Origin: Rhizobium metallidurans
GTDB taxonomy: Bacteria > Pseudomonadota > Alphaproteobacteria > Rhizobiales > Rhizobiaceae
Direction of reading: 5' to 3'
DNA: 64,000 bases
Assembly (NCBI RefSeq): GCF_014196505.1
Contig: NZ_JACIDW010000016.1
Coordinates: forward strand, 1-64,000
The notes under the pieces are model-generated. The model worked only from the letters and a program-made list of their open reading frames with translations. It ran no database searches and had not been told where the DNA came from. This document shows positions 1-9,020 of this stretch, piece after piece; position 1 is the stretch's first letter; every line of letters starts with the position of its first letter. Both the position numbers and the translations under genes were made by a program.

Positions 1-2
1 CC

Positions 3-77
3 CGCAAACTCGTCATTCTCGCCAACACAATCCTCACCCGACAGACCGAATGGACGCCGAAATATGTGAAAGGATGA
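3..77 (+). pseudogene. 3' end of a putative IS110-type transposase (cut by window start)
   Basis: An open frame enters from the left edge and ends with TGA at 75-77. The 24 visible residues include RKLVILAN and a WTPK near the stop. This resembles the C-terminal signature of IS110/IS1111-type transposases, where a (M)RKLhhhhN motif comes shortly before the end of the protein. Only the tail is visible, so it cannot be said whether the gene is intact outside the window. The family call rests on a short motif and is inference. Confidence 0.45.
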
Positions 78-247
78 GACATGGTTGCTCCCCGCCGGGG
101 AGAAGAGATTCGTGGCAAGCCGCTCGCGCCGACCTACCCTTCGCCCCAACAGGGAGAAGGTGCCCGAAGGTTTCAGGTGCAACAAAGTTGCACCGGGGAT
201 GAGGGGGCCACCGGCACAACGCCAGCCACCTCTAACCCACAAACCCC
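78..247. repeat. Intergenic palindromic repeat region
   Basis: There is no credible gene between the transposase tail and the end of the LysE gene. The stretch holds a perfect palindrome at 88-102 (CTCCCCG-C-CGGGGAG) and a perfect 8-bp stem at 176-194 (GGTGCAAC-AAA-GTTGCACC). Between them are CCCTTCGCCCC and GGGAGAAGG blocks, followed by GGGGATGAGGGG. This composition is typical of the short extragenic palindromic elements scattered through rhizobial genomes. Copy number cannot be checked here. The hairpins may also act as a transcription end for the minus-strand lysE gene. Confidence 0.55.
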
Positions 248-868
248 TCACCCAAGCAACGTATACGCCGCCGAGCCAAGCGCCACGACACCAAAGACGA
301 TCAGAAGCCAGCTCGTCGCCCGCATGACCTTGGACGTGAAGTCCTCCGACAACCTGTCGCGCGCCAGGCTGACGGCGCCGCTGAGGCAGAACCACCAGGC
401 CAGCGAGCCCGCAAAGACGCCACCGACGATCGCGACCGAACTGAAGCGCCTCGTCTCGTCGAGCAGGCCGAAGCCGGCGAACAGCGCCCCGAAGGAGAGG
501 ATCGTCGCCGGGTTGGATATGGTAAGCAGGAAGGTCGCGATCGTGGTGGCAAGCAGGCCGCCGGCGCCGATCTCGGCCGCTTGAGCCGGGTCATGGGTCA
601 GCCCGCGCCAACCGATAAACAAAAGCAGCAATCCGCCGCCGATCGCCAGCGGCAAGGTCGCCATCGACATGGCTTCGGCGAAAACCGCGATGCCGGTGAC
701 GGCCACCAGCGCATAGCTGGCATCCCCGATCGCCGTGCCGAAACCGCAGGAAAAGCCGGCGAGGAAGCCGCGCTCCAGCGTCCGGTTGATGCACAGCATG
801 CCGATCGGCCCGAGCGGCGCGGTGATGATGACACCCAGGAGAGCACCCTTGAGGAACAGCAGAAACAT
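248..868 (-). CDS. LysE/RhtB-family amino-acid exporter
   Basis: This 206-residue, very hydrophobic protein has about six predicted membrane spans. The N-terminus reads GVIITAPLGPIGMLCINR, the proline- and glycine-rich first helix of the LysE/ArgO/RhtB translocator family, which exports amino acids or related small solutes across the inner membrane. Length matches the family (about 200 aa). It lies 159 bp downstream of sufA in the same direction, but a rho-independent terminator at 905-929 separates them, so it probably has its own promoter. The Shine-Dalgarno upstream of the ATG is weak. The substrate cannot be told from sequence. Confidence 0.85.
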   Translation of the reverse strand: MFLLFLKGALLGVIITAPLGPIGMLCINRTLERGFLAGFSCGFGTAIGDASYALVAVTGIAVFAEAMSMATLPLAIGGGLLLLFIGWRGLTHDPAQAAEIGAGGLLATTIATFLLTISNPATILSFGALFAGFGLLDETRRFSSVAIVGGVFAGSLAWWFCLSGAVSLARDRLSEDFTSKVMRATSWLLIVFGVVALGSAAYTLLG

Positions 869-904
869 GTGGCGGGTCTTAAACGCTCTGGCGGTCGCCG
901 CAAC

Positions 905-929
905 GAAAAAAGCCGCCGAAACCGGCGGC
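905..929 (-). terminator. Rho-independent terminator after sufA
   Basis: Read on the minus strand, a GCCGCC/GGCGGC stem with a six-base loop is followed by a run of T (the complement of aaaaaa at about 906-911). It lies about 100 bp past the sufA stop and closes the suf transcription unit before lysE. Confidence 0.75.
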
Positions 930-1027
930 CGCTTGCGAATTGCTCAAGACGAAATGCTCGTGACAAAATACCCGAGAGAAAATACCGGGCCATAATGGCG
1001 GCACGGTTGCGATCGATACTGCGGCGT

Positions 1028-1420
1028 TTACCGCGCAGGCACGACTGCATCGCCGCGCGCAGCAAGCGCCGCCAGATCGGCGGGCTTCAGTTCGACCGAT
1101 TCGCCACAGCCGCAGGCCGACGTCTGGTTCGGATTGGTGAAGGTGAAGCCGGAGCGCAGCGTCGTCTGCTCAAAGCCCATCTCGGTGCCGAGCAGATAGA
1201 GAACCGCCGACGGCTCGATCCACACGCTCGCGCCATCCCGCTCGATCAGGTCGTCCTTGGCGTTGGGCTCGGTGACGAGGTCGATGGTATACTCCATCCC
1301 CGCACAACCGCCCTTCTTGATGCCGACGCGAATCCCCTTCGCCTCCGGTCCCGAATTCTCGACGATCGCCTTCACGCGCGCGGCGGCGGTGTCGGTCATG
1401 CTCATGACTGCAAAGCCCAT
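1028..1420 (-). CDS. sufA: A-type Fe-S cluster carrier SufA
   Basis: A 130-residue HesB/IscA/SufA family protein that carries iron-sulfur clusters from the SUF scaffold to apoproteins. The three conserved ligand cysteines are visible: one in KKGGCAGMEY (C39) and a CxC pair in SACGCGESV near the C-terminus. The ATG at 1420 is chosen because GGAAGGAG lies at good spacing before it; a TTG at 1441 would put that Shine-Dalgarno inside the gene. In related rhizobia this gene directly follows sufT/sufX. Here it is separated by about 757 bp containing an oppositely oriented toxin-antitoxin pair. It may still be read from the suf transcript or may need its own promoter. Confidence 0.93.
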   Translation of the reverse strand: MGFAVMSMTDTAAARVKAIVENSGPEAKGIRVGIKKGGCAGMEYTIDLVTEPNAKDDLIERDGASVWIEPSAVLYLLGTEMGFEQTTLRSGFTFTNPNQTSACGCGESVELKPADLAALAARGDAVVPAR

Positions 1421-1546
1421 GGGCCCATTCTCCTTCCGCAACCGGGGTCAAGGTCCGGCGCTTGTTCTTTCCAATTTAAGCGGCGATGATCGATGCTTCA
1501 ATATCGAATGCCGAGTTCATTGCCTTCAAATGCTTTTTCATCGATT

Positions 1547-1567
1547 TGTGTACTCCACAGGATACAT
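1547..1567 (+). promoter_or_regulatory. Candidate autoregulatory operator of the HigBA-like module
   Basis: Immediately before the toxin ATG (1573) is an imperfect inverted repeat, TGTGTACTCC-aca-GGATACA, with a nested TGTG-tactc-CACA. XRE-type antitoxins of this family usually repress their own promoter from such a site. The position fits; the assignment is inference. Confidence 0.4.
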
Positions 1568-1572
1568 TCTTC

Positions 1573-1875
1573 ATGCTAACGGTGGTTCAAACGGCGACTT
1601 TCGCCAAATGGCTTTCACGGCAGAGAGATCGCCGCGCCGTTGCCCGGATCGCTTCGCGGCTGCTGCGCATCGAGACCGGATATCTCGGTGACATCAAGGC
1701 GGTCGGAGATGGCGTAAGCGAACTGCGCATCGACTACGGACCGGGCTACCGGATCTATGTCACGATGGACCGCTCGACGCTGATCGTGCTGCTTAGCGGC
1801 GGCGACAAGTCGACGCAAACCCGCGATATCATCGAGGCGAAGCGCCTCGCAAGGGAATGGAAGGACGCACGATGA
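1573..1875 (+). CDS. HigB/RelE-like toxin (addiction-module killer protein)
   Basis: A 100-residue basic protein beginning MLTVVQTATFAKWLSRQRD. The core motifs DIKAVGDGVSELRIDYGPGYRIY and LIVLLSGGDKSTQTRDI match the RelE/ParE-fold HigB-like killer proteins described as phage-derived Gp49-like, which are usually ribosome-dependent mRNA interferases. The ATG at 1573 gives the family's usual length; an in-frame ATG at 1486 would add 29 residues with no family match. It overlaps the antitoxin by 4 bp (ATGA). The toxin-first order is typical of HigBA. The pair lies on the strand opposite the suf operon, between sufT and sufA. Confidence 0.85.
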   Translation: MLTVVQTATFAKWLSRQRDRRAVARIASRLLRIETGYLGDIKAVGDGVSELRIDYGPGYRIYVTMDRSTLIVLLSGGDKSTQTRDIIEAKRLAREWKDAR

Positions 1876-2174
1876 CGACAGAGACCCTGCCCTTTGACGC
1901 CGCCGAATTTCTCGACAGCGACGAAGCGATCGAGGAGTTCATCGTCGCCGCCTTCGAAACCCAGGACGCGGCCTTCATCGCCAAAAGCCTCGGCGTCGTG
2001 GCCAAAGCCCGCAACATGAGCGAACTGGCACGCGAGATCGGAATGAGCCGTGCAGCGCTCTACAAGGCGCTGAGCGGCCAGGGCAATCCGGAATTTGCGA
2101 CCATCATGAAAGTGATGAAGGCGCTCGGCATCGGCATTGCGCCCGTCATGCCAGGCGACAGATCGGCGGCCTGA
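1872..2174 (+). CDS. HigA-like XRE antitoxin
   Basis: A 100-residue protein with an acidic N-terminal half (residues about 5-45) and a C-terminal Cro/C1-type helix-turn-helix (about 50-95) containing MSELAREIGMSRAALYKAL. This is the layout of the probable addiction-module antidote family that partners the Gp49-like toxins. It neutralises the toxin by binding and represses the operon. The ATG at 1872 overlaps the toxin stop as ATGA; an in-frame upstream ATG at 1857 is possible but less economical. It ends 3 bp from the convergent sufT stop, so the two transcripts must meet tail to tail. Confidence 0.85.
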   Translation: MTTETLPFDAAEFLDSDEAIEEFIVAAFETQDAAFIAKSLGVVAKARNMSELAREIGMSRAALYKALSGQGNPEFATIMKVMKALGIGIAPVMPGDRSAA

Positions 2175-2177
2175 GCA

Positions 2178-2558
2178 TCAATACCAGCCGACCGACACCT
2201 GCGCTTCTTCCGACATCCGGTCCGGCGTCCACGGCGGATCGAAGGTCATCGCCACTTCGACGCCCGACACGCCCTCGACGGAACCGACGGCGTTTTCGAC
2301 CCAGCCGGGCATCTCGCCGGCGACCGGGCAGCCGGGGGCTGTCAATGTCATCATGATCTTGACCATCCGGTCGTCCTCGATGTCGATCTTGTAGATCAGC
2401 CCGAGTTCGAAGATGTCGGCGGGAATTTCCGGGTCGTAGACCGTCTTCAGCGCCATGATGACGTCGTCGCTGAGGCGCGCCAGTTCGTCGGCCGGAATGC
2501 TGGAATGCACGATGCCTTCGCGCACGTCGATCTTCTGTTCGCTATCGTCCAAACTCAT
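2178..2558 (-). CDS. sufT: SUF-associated DUF59/MIP18-family protein (SufT/SufX)
   Basis: A 126-residue DUF59 protein with the family core YDPEIPADIFELGLIY and TAPGCPVAGEMP, the latter holding the conserved cysteine. DUF59 proteins encoded in suf operons help deliver Fe-S clusters to apoproteins; in Agrobacterium the equivalent gene is called sufX. The ATG at 2558 is preceded by AAGGAG at eight-base spacing, which favours it over a GTG three codons upstream. It lies 114 bp after sufS, and that gap is filled with an inverted-repeat element. Confidence 0.9.
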   Translation of the reverse strand: MSLDDSEQKIDVREGIVHSSIPADELARLSDDVIMALKTVYDPEIPADIFELGLIYKIDIEDDRMVKIMMTLTAPGCPVAGEMPGWVENAVGSVEGVSGVEVAMTFDPPWTPDRMSEEAQVSVGWY

Positions 2559-2575
2559 GCGGACCACTCCTTAAA

Positions 2576-2619
2576 GCAATTCCAAGAAAAGTGCGAAGCG
2601 GTTTTCCGTCCGGAATTGC
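2576..2619. repeat. 44-bp inverted-repeat element between sufS and sufT
   Basis: The outer arms GCAATTCC (2576-2583) and GGAATTGC (2612-2619) are a perfect inverted repeat. Inside, GAAAA and TTTTC extend the pairing around a GTGCGAAGCGG loop. The sequence looks like a dispersed extragenic repeat that I recall from rhizobial intergenic regions; copy number cannot be checked in this window. Being transcribed inside the suf operon, it would fold in the mRNA between sufS and sufT. Confidence 0.6.
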
Positions 2620-2635
2620 GTATACAAAACAAACC

Positions 2636-2674
2636 AGAGCTGTTCTTCCATTCGAAAAAAGATGGAACAGCTCT
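2636..2674. repeat. Bulged hairpin overlapping the sufS stop codon
   Basis: AGAGCTGTTC at 2636-2645 pairs with GAACAGCTCT at 2665-2674. A further CCAT/ATGG pairing closes the loop, giving a long stem with a small bulge. The arm overlaps the sufS stop (2673-2675). It adjoins the 44-bp repeat and is probably part of the same mosaic element. It could attenuate or stabilise the mRNA between sufS and sufT. Confidence 0.5.
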
Positions 2675-3917
2675 AGCCAAAGAACTTGCGCGCATACTCG
2701 AGCGCGTCGGCCAAGGCATCCACCTCGGCACGGGTATTGTACATGCCGAAGGATGCACGGCATGTGGAGGTGACGCCGAAGCGTTTCAAGAGCGGCATGG
2801 CGCAATGCGTGCCGGCCCGAACGGCGACGCCGCGACGGTCGATCACGGTCGAGACGTCGTGGGCATGCAGCCCCTCGATCTCGAAGGAGAAAATACCGCC
2901 CTTGCCCGGCGCGTTGCCGATGACGCGCAGCGAATTGATGTCGCGCAGCCGCTCGGCCGCATAGGCCGCCAGATCAGCCTCGTGCCTGGCGATCGCCTCG
3001 CGGCCGACCTTGTCCATGTAGTCGAGCGCATAGCCGAGCCCGATCGCCTGGACGATCGGCGGCGTGCCGGCCTCGAAGCGGTGCGGCGGGTCGTTGTAGG
3101 TGACGGCATCCTCGGTGACCTCGAAGATCATCTCGCCGCCGCCCTGGAACGGCCGCATCGCCTTCAGCCGATCCTTCTTGCCGTAGAGCACGCCGATCCC
3201 CGAGGGACCATAGAGCTTGTGGCCGGTCATCACGTACCAGTCGCAATCGATATCCTGCACGTCGACGGGCATGTGGACGGCGCCCTGCGAGCCATCGATG
3301 AGGACAGGAATGCCGCGTTCATGCGCGATCCGGCAGATCTCCTTCACCGGAACGACGGTGCCCAGCGCATTCGACATATGCGTGATGGCGACCAGCTTGG
3401 TGCGCTCGGTGAGGCTCTTTTCGAAGGCCTCGATGTGGAAGGCACCCTCGTCGTCGACGGGGACCCAGACCAGCTTGGCGCCCTGCCGCTCGCGGATGAA
3501 ATGCCACGGCACAATGTTGGAGTGGTGCTCCATGATCGAGATGACGATCTCGTCGCCCTCGCCGATATTCGGCATGCCCCAGCCATAGGCGACCGTGTTG
3601 ATCGCCTCGGTCGAAGACTTGGTGAAGACGATGTCGTCAACCGAAGGCGCGTTCAGGAAGCGGCGCACCTTTTCGCGCGCGGCTTCATAGGCTTCGGTGG
3701 CGGCGTTGGACAGGAAGTGCAGGCCGCGATGGACATTGGCGTATTCGCTGGAATAGGCGTGGCTGATCGCGTCGATCACCACCTGCGGCTTCTGGGCCGA
3801 GGCGCCGTTGTCGAGATAGACCAGCGGCTTGCCGTACACTTCCTTCGCAAGGATCGGAAAATCCCTGCGAATGGCTTCGACGTCATAGGCGGTTGCGGGC
3901 ACTATCTTGTCCATCAT
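2673..3917 (-). CDS. sufS: SufS class II cysteine desulfurase
   Basis: A 414-residue PLP enzyme that takes sulfur from L-cysteine for SUF cluster assembly. Visible family marks are YLDNGASAQKP near the N-terminus, NVHRGLHFLS, DGSQGAVHMPVDVQ, the PLP lysine in MTGHKLYGPSG, and the catalytic cysteine in RAGTHCAMPLL close to the C-terminus. The latter is the class II (SufS/CsdA) form, unlike the class I enzyme at the head of the operon. It starts 9 bp after sufD, implying translational coupling. Either of two adjacent ATGs could be the start. Confidence 0.96.
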   Translation of the reverse strand: MMDKIVPATAYDVEAIRRDFPILAKEVYGKPLVYLDNGASAQKPQVVIDAISHAYSSEYANVHRGLHFLSNAATEAYEAAREKVRRFLNAPSVDDIVFTKSSTEAINTVAYGWGMPNIGEGDEIVISIMEHHSNIVPWHFIRERQGAKLVWVPVDDEGAFHIEAFEKSLTERTKLVAITHMSNALGTVVPVKEICRIAHERGIPVLIDGSQGAVHMPVDVQDIDCDWYVMTGHKLYGPSGIGVLYGKKDRLKAMRPFQGGGEMIFEVTEDAVTYNDPPHRFEAGTPPIVQAIGLGYALDYMDKVGREAIARHEADLAAYAAERLRDINSLRVIGNAPGKGGIFSFEIEGLHAHDVSTVIDRRGVAVRAGTHCAMPLLKRFGVTSTCRASFGMYNTRAEVDALADALEYARKFFG

Positions 3918-3926
3918 CTCGTCCGA

Positions 3927-5201
3927 TCAGGCGTGCTTTTCGAGCCAGGCCGAGATCACGCCTTCCAGCGCTTCGACCAGGGCTTCGTCTTCCAGTTCCT
4001 CGACGATCTCGGCAACGAAGGCGTTGACCAGCATGGCGCGCGCCTTGTTTTCCGGGATGCCACGCGCCATCAGATAATAGAGATGGTTGTGGTCGATATC
4101 GGCAACCGTGGCGCCATGGCCGCACTGCACGTCGTCGGCGAAGATCTCGAGCTCCGGCTTCACCGAGAACTCGGCGTCGTCGGACATGAGAAGCGTGTTG
4201 CACGCCATCTTCGCGTCGGTCTTCTGCGCATCGGGCGCGACCCGGATCATACCCTGGAACACGCCCTTGGCGCGGTCGAAGACGACGTTGCGGATGATCT
4301 CGGTGGAACCGGTATGCGGCACGTTGTGGCCGAGCACCATGGTCACGTCGGTATGCGTCTCGGCGCCGAGCAGGTTGATCCCGCGCAGTGTCAGGTCAGC
4401 ACCCTCGCCCGCCACCTTGATATGCAGTTCCTGGCGCACCAGCTGGCCGCCGGCGTTGATGACGAACAGCTTCAGCTTGGCGTTCGCGGCAAGCTCGACG
4501 CGGATCTGGCCGAGATGCGTATCGTCGGCGCCCTGCTGCTGCAGGATGATCCAGGTCACTTCGCTGCCCTCGCCGACCGTGACGTCGCTGACATGCGAAA
4601 CCAGCGCCGCGTCCGCCGTCACCGACAGGTGACGTTCGATCACGGTCGCCTGGACGGCGGCGCCGATGCTGACTGGAAGGCGCGTATGCGTCTGGCCGCC
4701 GGCATGCACGAACTGGATCTCCAGCGGCTCGTCAAGCACGGTCTCGGTGGGCACGTCGATGACGTAGCCGTCGCGCACGAAGCTGCCGTTGATCCGGCCG
4801 ACCGCGTCGTCCTTGTCGAGCGCGCCGAGGCGATCGGCGGCCGAACCATCCGACAGCTGGTCGGCATAGCACGAGATCGCGAGATCGCCGGCGCGCGCCC
4901 TGTGATCAGGACGTCCCTGGATGACGGACAGCACGGCCGAACCCTCGACCAGCGGATCGCGGGCGTCGGAGCCGGCGTCGCCTGCCTGTGCGGGCACGGC
5001 GCGCAGCAGCGTCTTCAGGTCGGTGTAGTGCCAGGCCTCGACGCGGCGCGTTGGAAGCCCCGAAGTCTTCAGGTCGTCGAGCAGCCGGTCGCGAATGGCG
5101 ATCACGGCGCCATCGCCCGGCAGTTCGCCGATCTCGTTGTTGAACGCCTCGATCAGCGCCGCTTCAGCGGCGGTCAGGCGGGTCGTCGTCTGCATGTTCA
5201 T
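3927..5201 (-). CDS. sufD: SUF scaffold subunit SufD
   Basis: A 424-residue SufBD-family protein that pairs with SufB and the ATPase SufC in the SufBC2D scaffold. The C-terminal beta-helix region holds the family signature: QCGHGATVADIDHNHLYYLMARGIP, with the catalytic-region histidine, followed by NKARAMLVNAFVAEIVEEL. The start at 5201 has AAGGA nine bases upstream. It is 24 bp from sufC and 9 bp from sufS, within one operon. Confidence 0.95.
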   Translation of the reverse strand: MNMQTTTRLTAAEAALIEAFNNEIGELPGDGAVIAIRDRLLDDLKTSGLPTRRVEAWHYTDLKTLLRAVPAQAGDAGSDARDPLVEGSAVLSVIQGRPDHRARAGDLAISCYADQLSDGSAADRLGALDKDDAVGRINGSFVRDGYVIDVPTETVLDEPLEIQFVHAGGQTHTRLPVSIGAAVQATVIERHLSVTADAALVSHVSDVTVGEGSEVTWIILQQQGADDTHLGQIRVELAANAKLKLFVINAGGQLVRQELHIKVAGEGADLTLRGINLLGAETHTDVTMVLGHNVPHTGSTEIIRNVVFDRAKGVFQGMIRVAPDAQKTDAKMACNTLLMSDDAEFSVKPELEIFADDVQCGHGATVADIDHNHLYYLMARGIPENKARAMLVNAFVAEIVEELEDEALVEALEGVISAWLEKHA

Positions 5202-5225
5202 GCGACCAGTTCCTTTCCGCCTAGA

Positions 5226-5981
5226 TCAGGCCGCCGCGCCGATGATGTCGGCATAGCCGTTGGCTTCCAGATCATGCGCCAGCGTCTTGTCGCCGCTCTT
5301 GATGATCTGGCCCTTGTAGAGAACGTGGACGGTATCCGGCACGATATAATCGAGCAGGCGCTGGTAGTGAGTAATGACGATGGTGGCGCGGTCGGGCGAG
5401 CGCAGCGCGTTGACGCCGTCGGCGACGATCTTCAGCGCGTCGATGTCGAGGCCGCTGTCGGTTTCGTCGAGGATGCAAAGCTGCGGCTCGAGCAGCGCCA
5501 TCTGCAGGATCTCGGCGCGCTTCTTCTCGCCGCCGGAGAAGCCGACATTGAGAGGACGCTTCAGCATCTCGGTGTTGATCTGCAGCTTGGCGGCCGCATC
5601 CTTGACGAGGCGCATGAAATCAGGCGTCTTCAGCTCTTCCTCGCCGCGCGCCTTGCGCTGCTCGTTCATCGCGACCTTCAGGAACTGCATGGTGGCGACG
5701 CCGGGGATTTCGACCGGATACTGGAAGGCGAGGAAGATGCCCTTCGAGGCGCGCTCGGCCGGATCGAGTTCGAGAATGCTCTCGCCGTTGTAGAGAATGT
5801 CGCCCTCGGTGACCTCGTAATCGTCACGACCGGACAGGATGTAGGACAGCGTCGACTTGCCGGAGCCGTTCGGCCCCATGATCGCAGCCACTTCGCCCGC
5901 CTTCACGGTGAGGTTCAGCCCCTTGATGATCTCGGTGCCGTCTTCGGCGATGCGGGCGTGCAGGTTCTTGATTTCAAGCAT
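5226..5981 (-). CDS. sufC: SUF complex ABC-type ATPase SufC
   Basis: A 251-residue ABC ATPase that drives conformational change of the SufBCD scaffold; it is cytosolic, not a transporter. Walker A GPNGSGKST is at about residues 35-43, the ABC signature is in GFSGGEKKRAEI, and Walker B is in LCILDETDSGLD, followed by the H-loop ITHYQRLL. The ATG at 5981 is chosen because GAGAAG lies eight bases before it. A GTG three codons upstream would overlap the preceding small gene's stop. Confidence 0.95.
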   Translation of the reverse strand: MLEIKNLHARIAEDGTEIIKGLNLTVKAGEVAAIMGPNGSGKSTLSYILSGRDDYEVTEGDILYNGESILELDPAERASKGIFLAFQYPVEIPGVATMQFLKVAMNEQRKARGEEELKTPDFMRLVKDAAAKLQINTEMLKRPLNVGFSGGEKKRAEILQMALLEPQLCILDETDSGLDIDALKIVADGVNALRSPDRATIVITHYQRLLDYIVPDTVHVLYKGQIIKSGDKTLAHDLEANGYADIIGAAA

Positions 5982-5986
5982 TGTGT

Positions 5987-6217
5987 TCACTTCTCTTGTT
6001 CAGGCAGCTTCTTCCCAAGGGAAGAGCCCGGAAAATTCACATATTCGGCCATCAAAAGGGCCACGATGAGCAGGAAACCTGATCCGACGGCGACGGGCAG
6101 AGCGAACGGCCAGCCGAACCAGTAGGAGAGTGCAGAAACCCCCATCCCCGATAGCGAGATCAACAACGCAAGTATGTAGATCTGCAACAGAACAGGAAAC
6201 TTTTCGCGCTCTCTCAT
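5987..6217 (-). CDS. Small two-span membrane protein inside the suf operon
   Basis: A 76-residue protein with two predicted hydrophobic helices (about 10-32 and 36-58) and a basic C-terminal tail. It starts 2 bp after the sufB stop behind a GGGG-type ribosome site and ends 5 bp before the sufC ATG, so it is tightly coupled to both. I recognise no family. Coding status is supported by the exact fit between two essential genes and the good hydrophobic pattern. A role in tethering or tuning the SUF machinery at the membrane is only a guess. Confidence 0.75.
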   Translation of the reverse strand: MREREKFPVLLQIYILALLISLSGMGVSALSYWFGWPFALPVAVGSGFLLIVALLMAEYVNFPGSSLGKKLPEQEK

Positions 6218-6219
6218 GG

Positions 6220-7689
<1,470 letters not shown>

Positions 7690-7801
7690 ATCGTTCTCCA
7701 ATCTCGCCGGAGAAAAGGTCCGGCAGCTTGTCGTTCGGGCAATTTCGGTTGCCCCTTATGTAAGTGGCCAAAGGGGACTTTTCAGCCCGAATGGCAAGTG
7801 G

Positions 7802-7823
7802 AAATTTGCGTTTTCGCAAATTT
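7802..7823. repeat. Perfect 9-bp hairpin between sufS2 and sufB
   Basis: AAATTTGCG (7802-7810) and CGCAAATTT (7815-7823) form a flawless stem around a TTTT loop. On the sufS2 mRNA it begins about 30 bases past the stop. No long U-run follows, so it is not a classical terminator. Two direct copies of TTATCAGGC (7822-7830 and 7843-7851) flank it on the sufS2 side. It may be a processing, attenuation or mRNA-stability element. Confidence 0.6.
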
Positions 7824-7853
7824 ATCAGGCGGTCGTGGCGCCTTATCAGGCAA

Positions 7854-9020
7854 TCACGCCGCCTCTCCCGCCGGCTTGCGCCGCGCGGCTATCTTCGTGA
7901 ATGTCGCGACCGCCCTGCCGATATCCTCGTCCGTCGTGGAAAAACCGAGCGACATCCGGAGCGCGCCGAGCTTTGGATCGCGACCCATCGCCACCAGCAC
8001 ATGGCTCTCGCCGACCTTGCCGGACGAGCAGGCAGCACCGGCAGACAGTGCCACGCCTTCGAGATCGAAGGCAATCTGCCCGGTTTCGGCCTTCAGCCCC
8101 GGCAGGGTGAAGAAGGTGGTGTTGGAGACACGCTGTTGATCAGCGCCGTAGATCACGACATCCGGCGCTGCGTTGCGCATCCCGTCTTCCAGCTGCTCCC
8201 GCAGAGCGGAGATGCGGCCATTGCGCTCGTCGAACTCCCGGACAGCGACCTCGGCCGCCGCGCCGAAGCCGATGACGGCAAGCGAATTCTCGGTCCCCGA
8301 CCGGTGACCCTTTTCCTGGCCGCCACCGTGGATAAGCGCCCTCGGCATCAGCACTTCGCCGCGCGACACCAGAGCGCCGGCGCCCTTAGGGCCGCCGATC
8401 TTGTGCGAGGAGACAATGACGAAATCGGCGCCGAGCGCATTGATATCAAGCGCGATCCGGCCCGCAGCCTGCACGGCATCGACCACGAGCAGGCCGCCAT
8501 GTCCCTGAACGACCTTGGCGACCTCGCCCACCGGCTGCACCACGCCCGTCTCGTTGTTGACGAGCATGACGGCGACCATCGGCAGGCCGGTCGATTTGTC
8601 GTGGCCAGCCAGAAGGCTTTGCAGCTGATCGAGATCGACGACGCCGTCGGCGGTCACCGCGATCTCGGTCGTGCGGTCCTTGCCGAACCGTCCACCCTCG
8701 CGGATCGCCGGATGCTCGATCGCCGAGTGATAGAGGTGCCCGATCGCCATCGGCGTGCGGCCCATGCGGAAATCGGGTGTCAGCACCATGTTGGCGGCCT
8801 CGGTGGCGCCGCTGGTAAAAATGACATGGGCGGGATCGGCGCCGGCGAGCGTCGCCACCTGACGGCGGGCGCCTTCGATCGCGGCGCGCACCGCGCGGCC
8901 CTCGCCATGGACGGAACTCGGATTGCCGAACATATCAAGCGTCCGCAGGACCGCGTCGCGCGCCGCGGGATGCAGCGGTGCCGTCGCGTTCCAATCGAGA
9001 TAGAGCCGGGCCGGCGCCAT
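7854..9020 (-). CDS. sufS2: Class I (NifS/IscS-like) cysteine desulfurase, first gene of the suf operon
   Basis: A 388-residue PLP-dependent desulfurase of the NifS/IscS class. It begins with YLDWNATAPLHPAARDAV and has FTSGATEAANMVL, VDAVQAAGRI, the PLP lysine in SSHKIGGPKGAGAL, HGGGQEKGHRSGTEN, and the catalytic cysteine in AGAACSSGKV. In Agrobacterium the matching gene heading the suf operon is named sufS2. Start at the ATG 9020; the frame stays open far upstream, but that stretch overlaps the divergent hydrolase and regulatory region. Having both a class I and a class II desulfurase in one operon is characteristic of rhizobia. Confidence 0.93.
   Translation of the reverse strand: MAPARLYLDWNATAPLHPAARDAVLRTLDMFGNPSSVHGEGRAVRAAIEGARRQVATLAGADPAHVIFTSGATEAANMVLTPDFRMGRTPMAIGHLYHSAIEHPAIREGGRFGKDRTTEIAVTADGVVDLDQLQSLLAGHDKSTGLPMVAVMLVNNETGVVQPVGEVAKVVQGHGGLLVVDAVQAAGRIALDINALGADFVIVSSHKIGGPKGAGALVSRGEVLMPRALIHGGGQEKGHRSGTENSLAVIGFGAAAEVAVREFDERNGRISALREQLEDGMRNAAPDVVIYGADQQRVSNTTFFTLPGLKAETGQIAFDLEGVALSAGAACSSGKVGESHVLVAMGRDPKLGALRMSLGFSTTDEDIGRAVATFTKIAARRKPAGEAA

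Noticed and set aside
2505..6125. Very long plus-strand open frame opposite sufT, sufS, sufD and sufC
   Set aside because: It mirrors the real minus-strand suf genes. High-GC third positions suppress stops in the opposite frame, and its sequence is low in family-like text (D, R, H and V runs).
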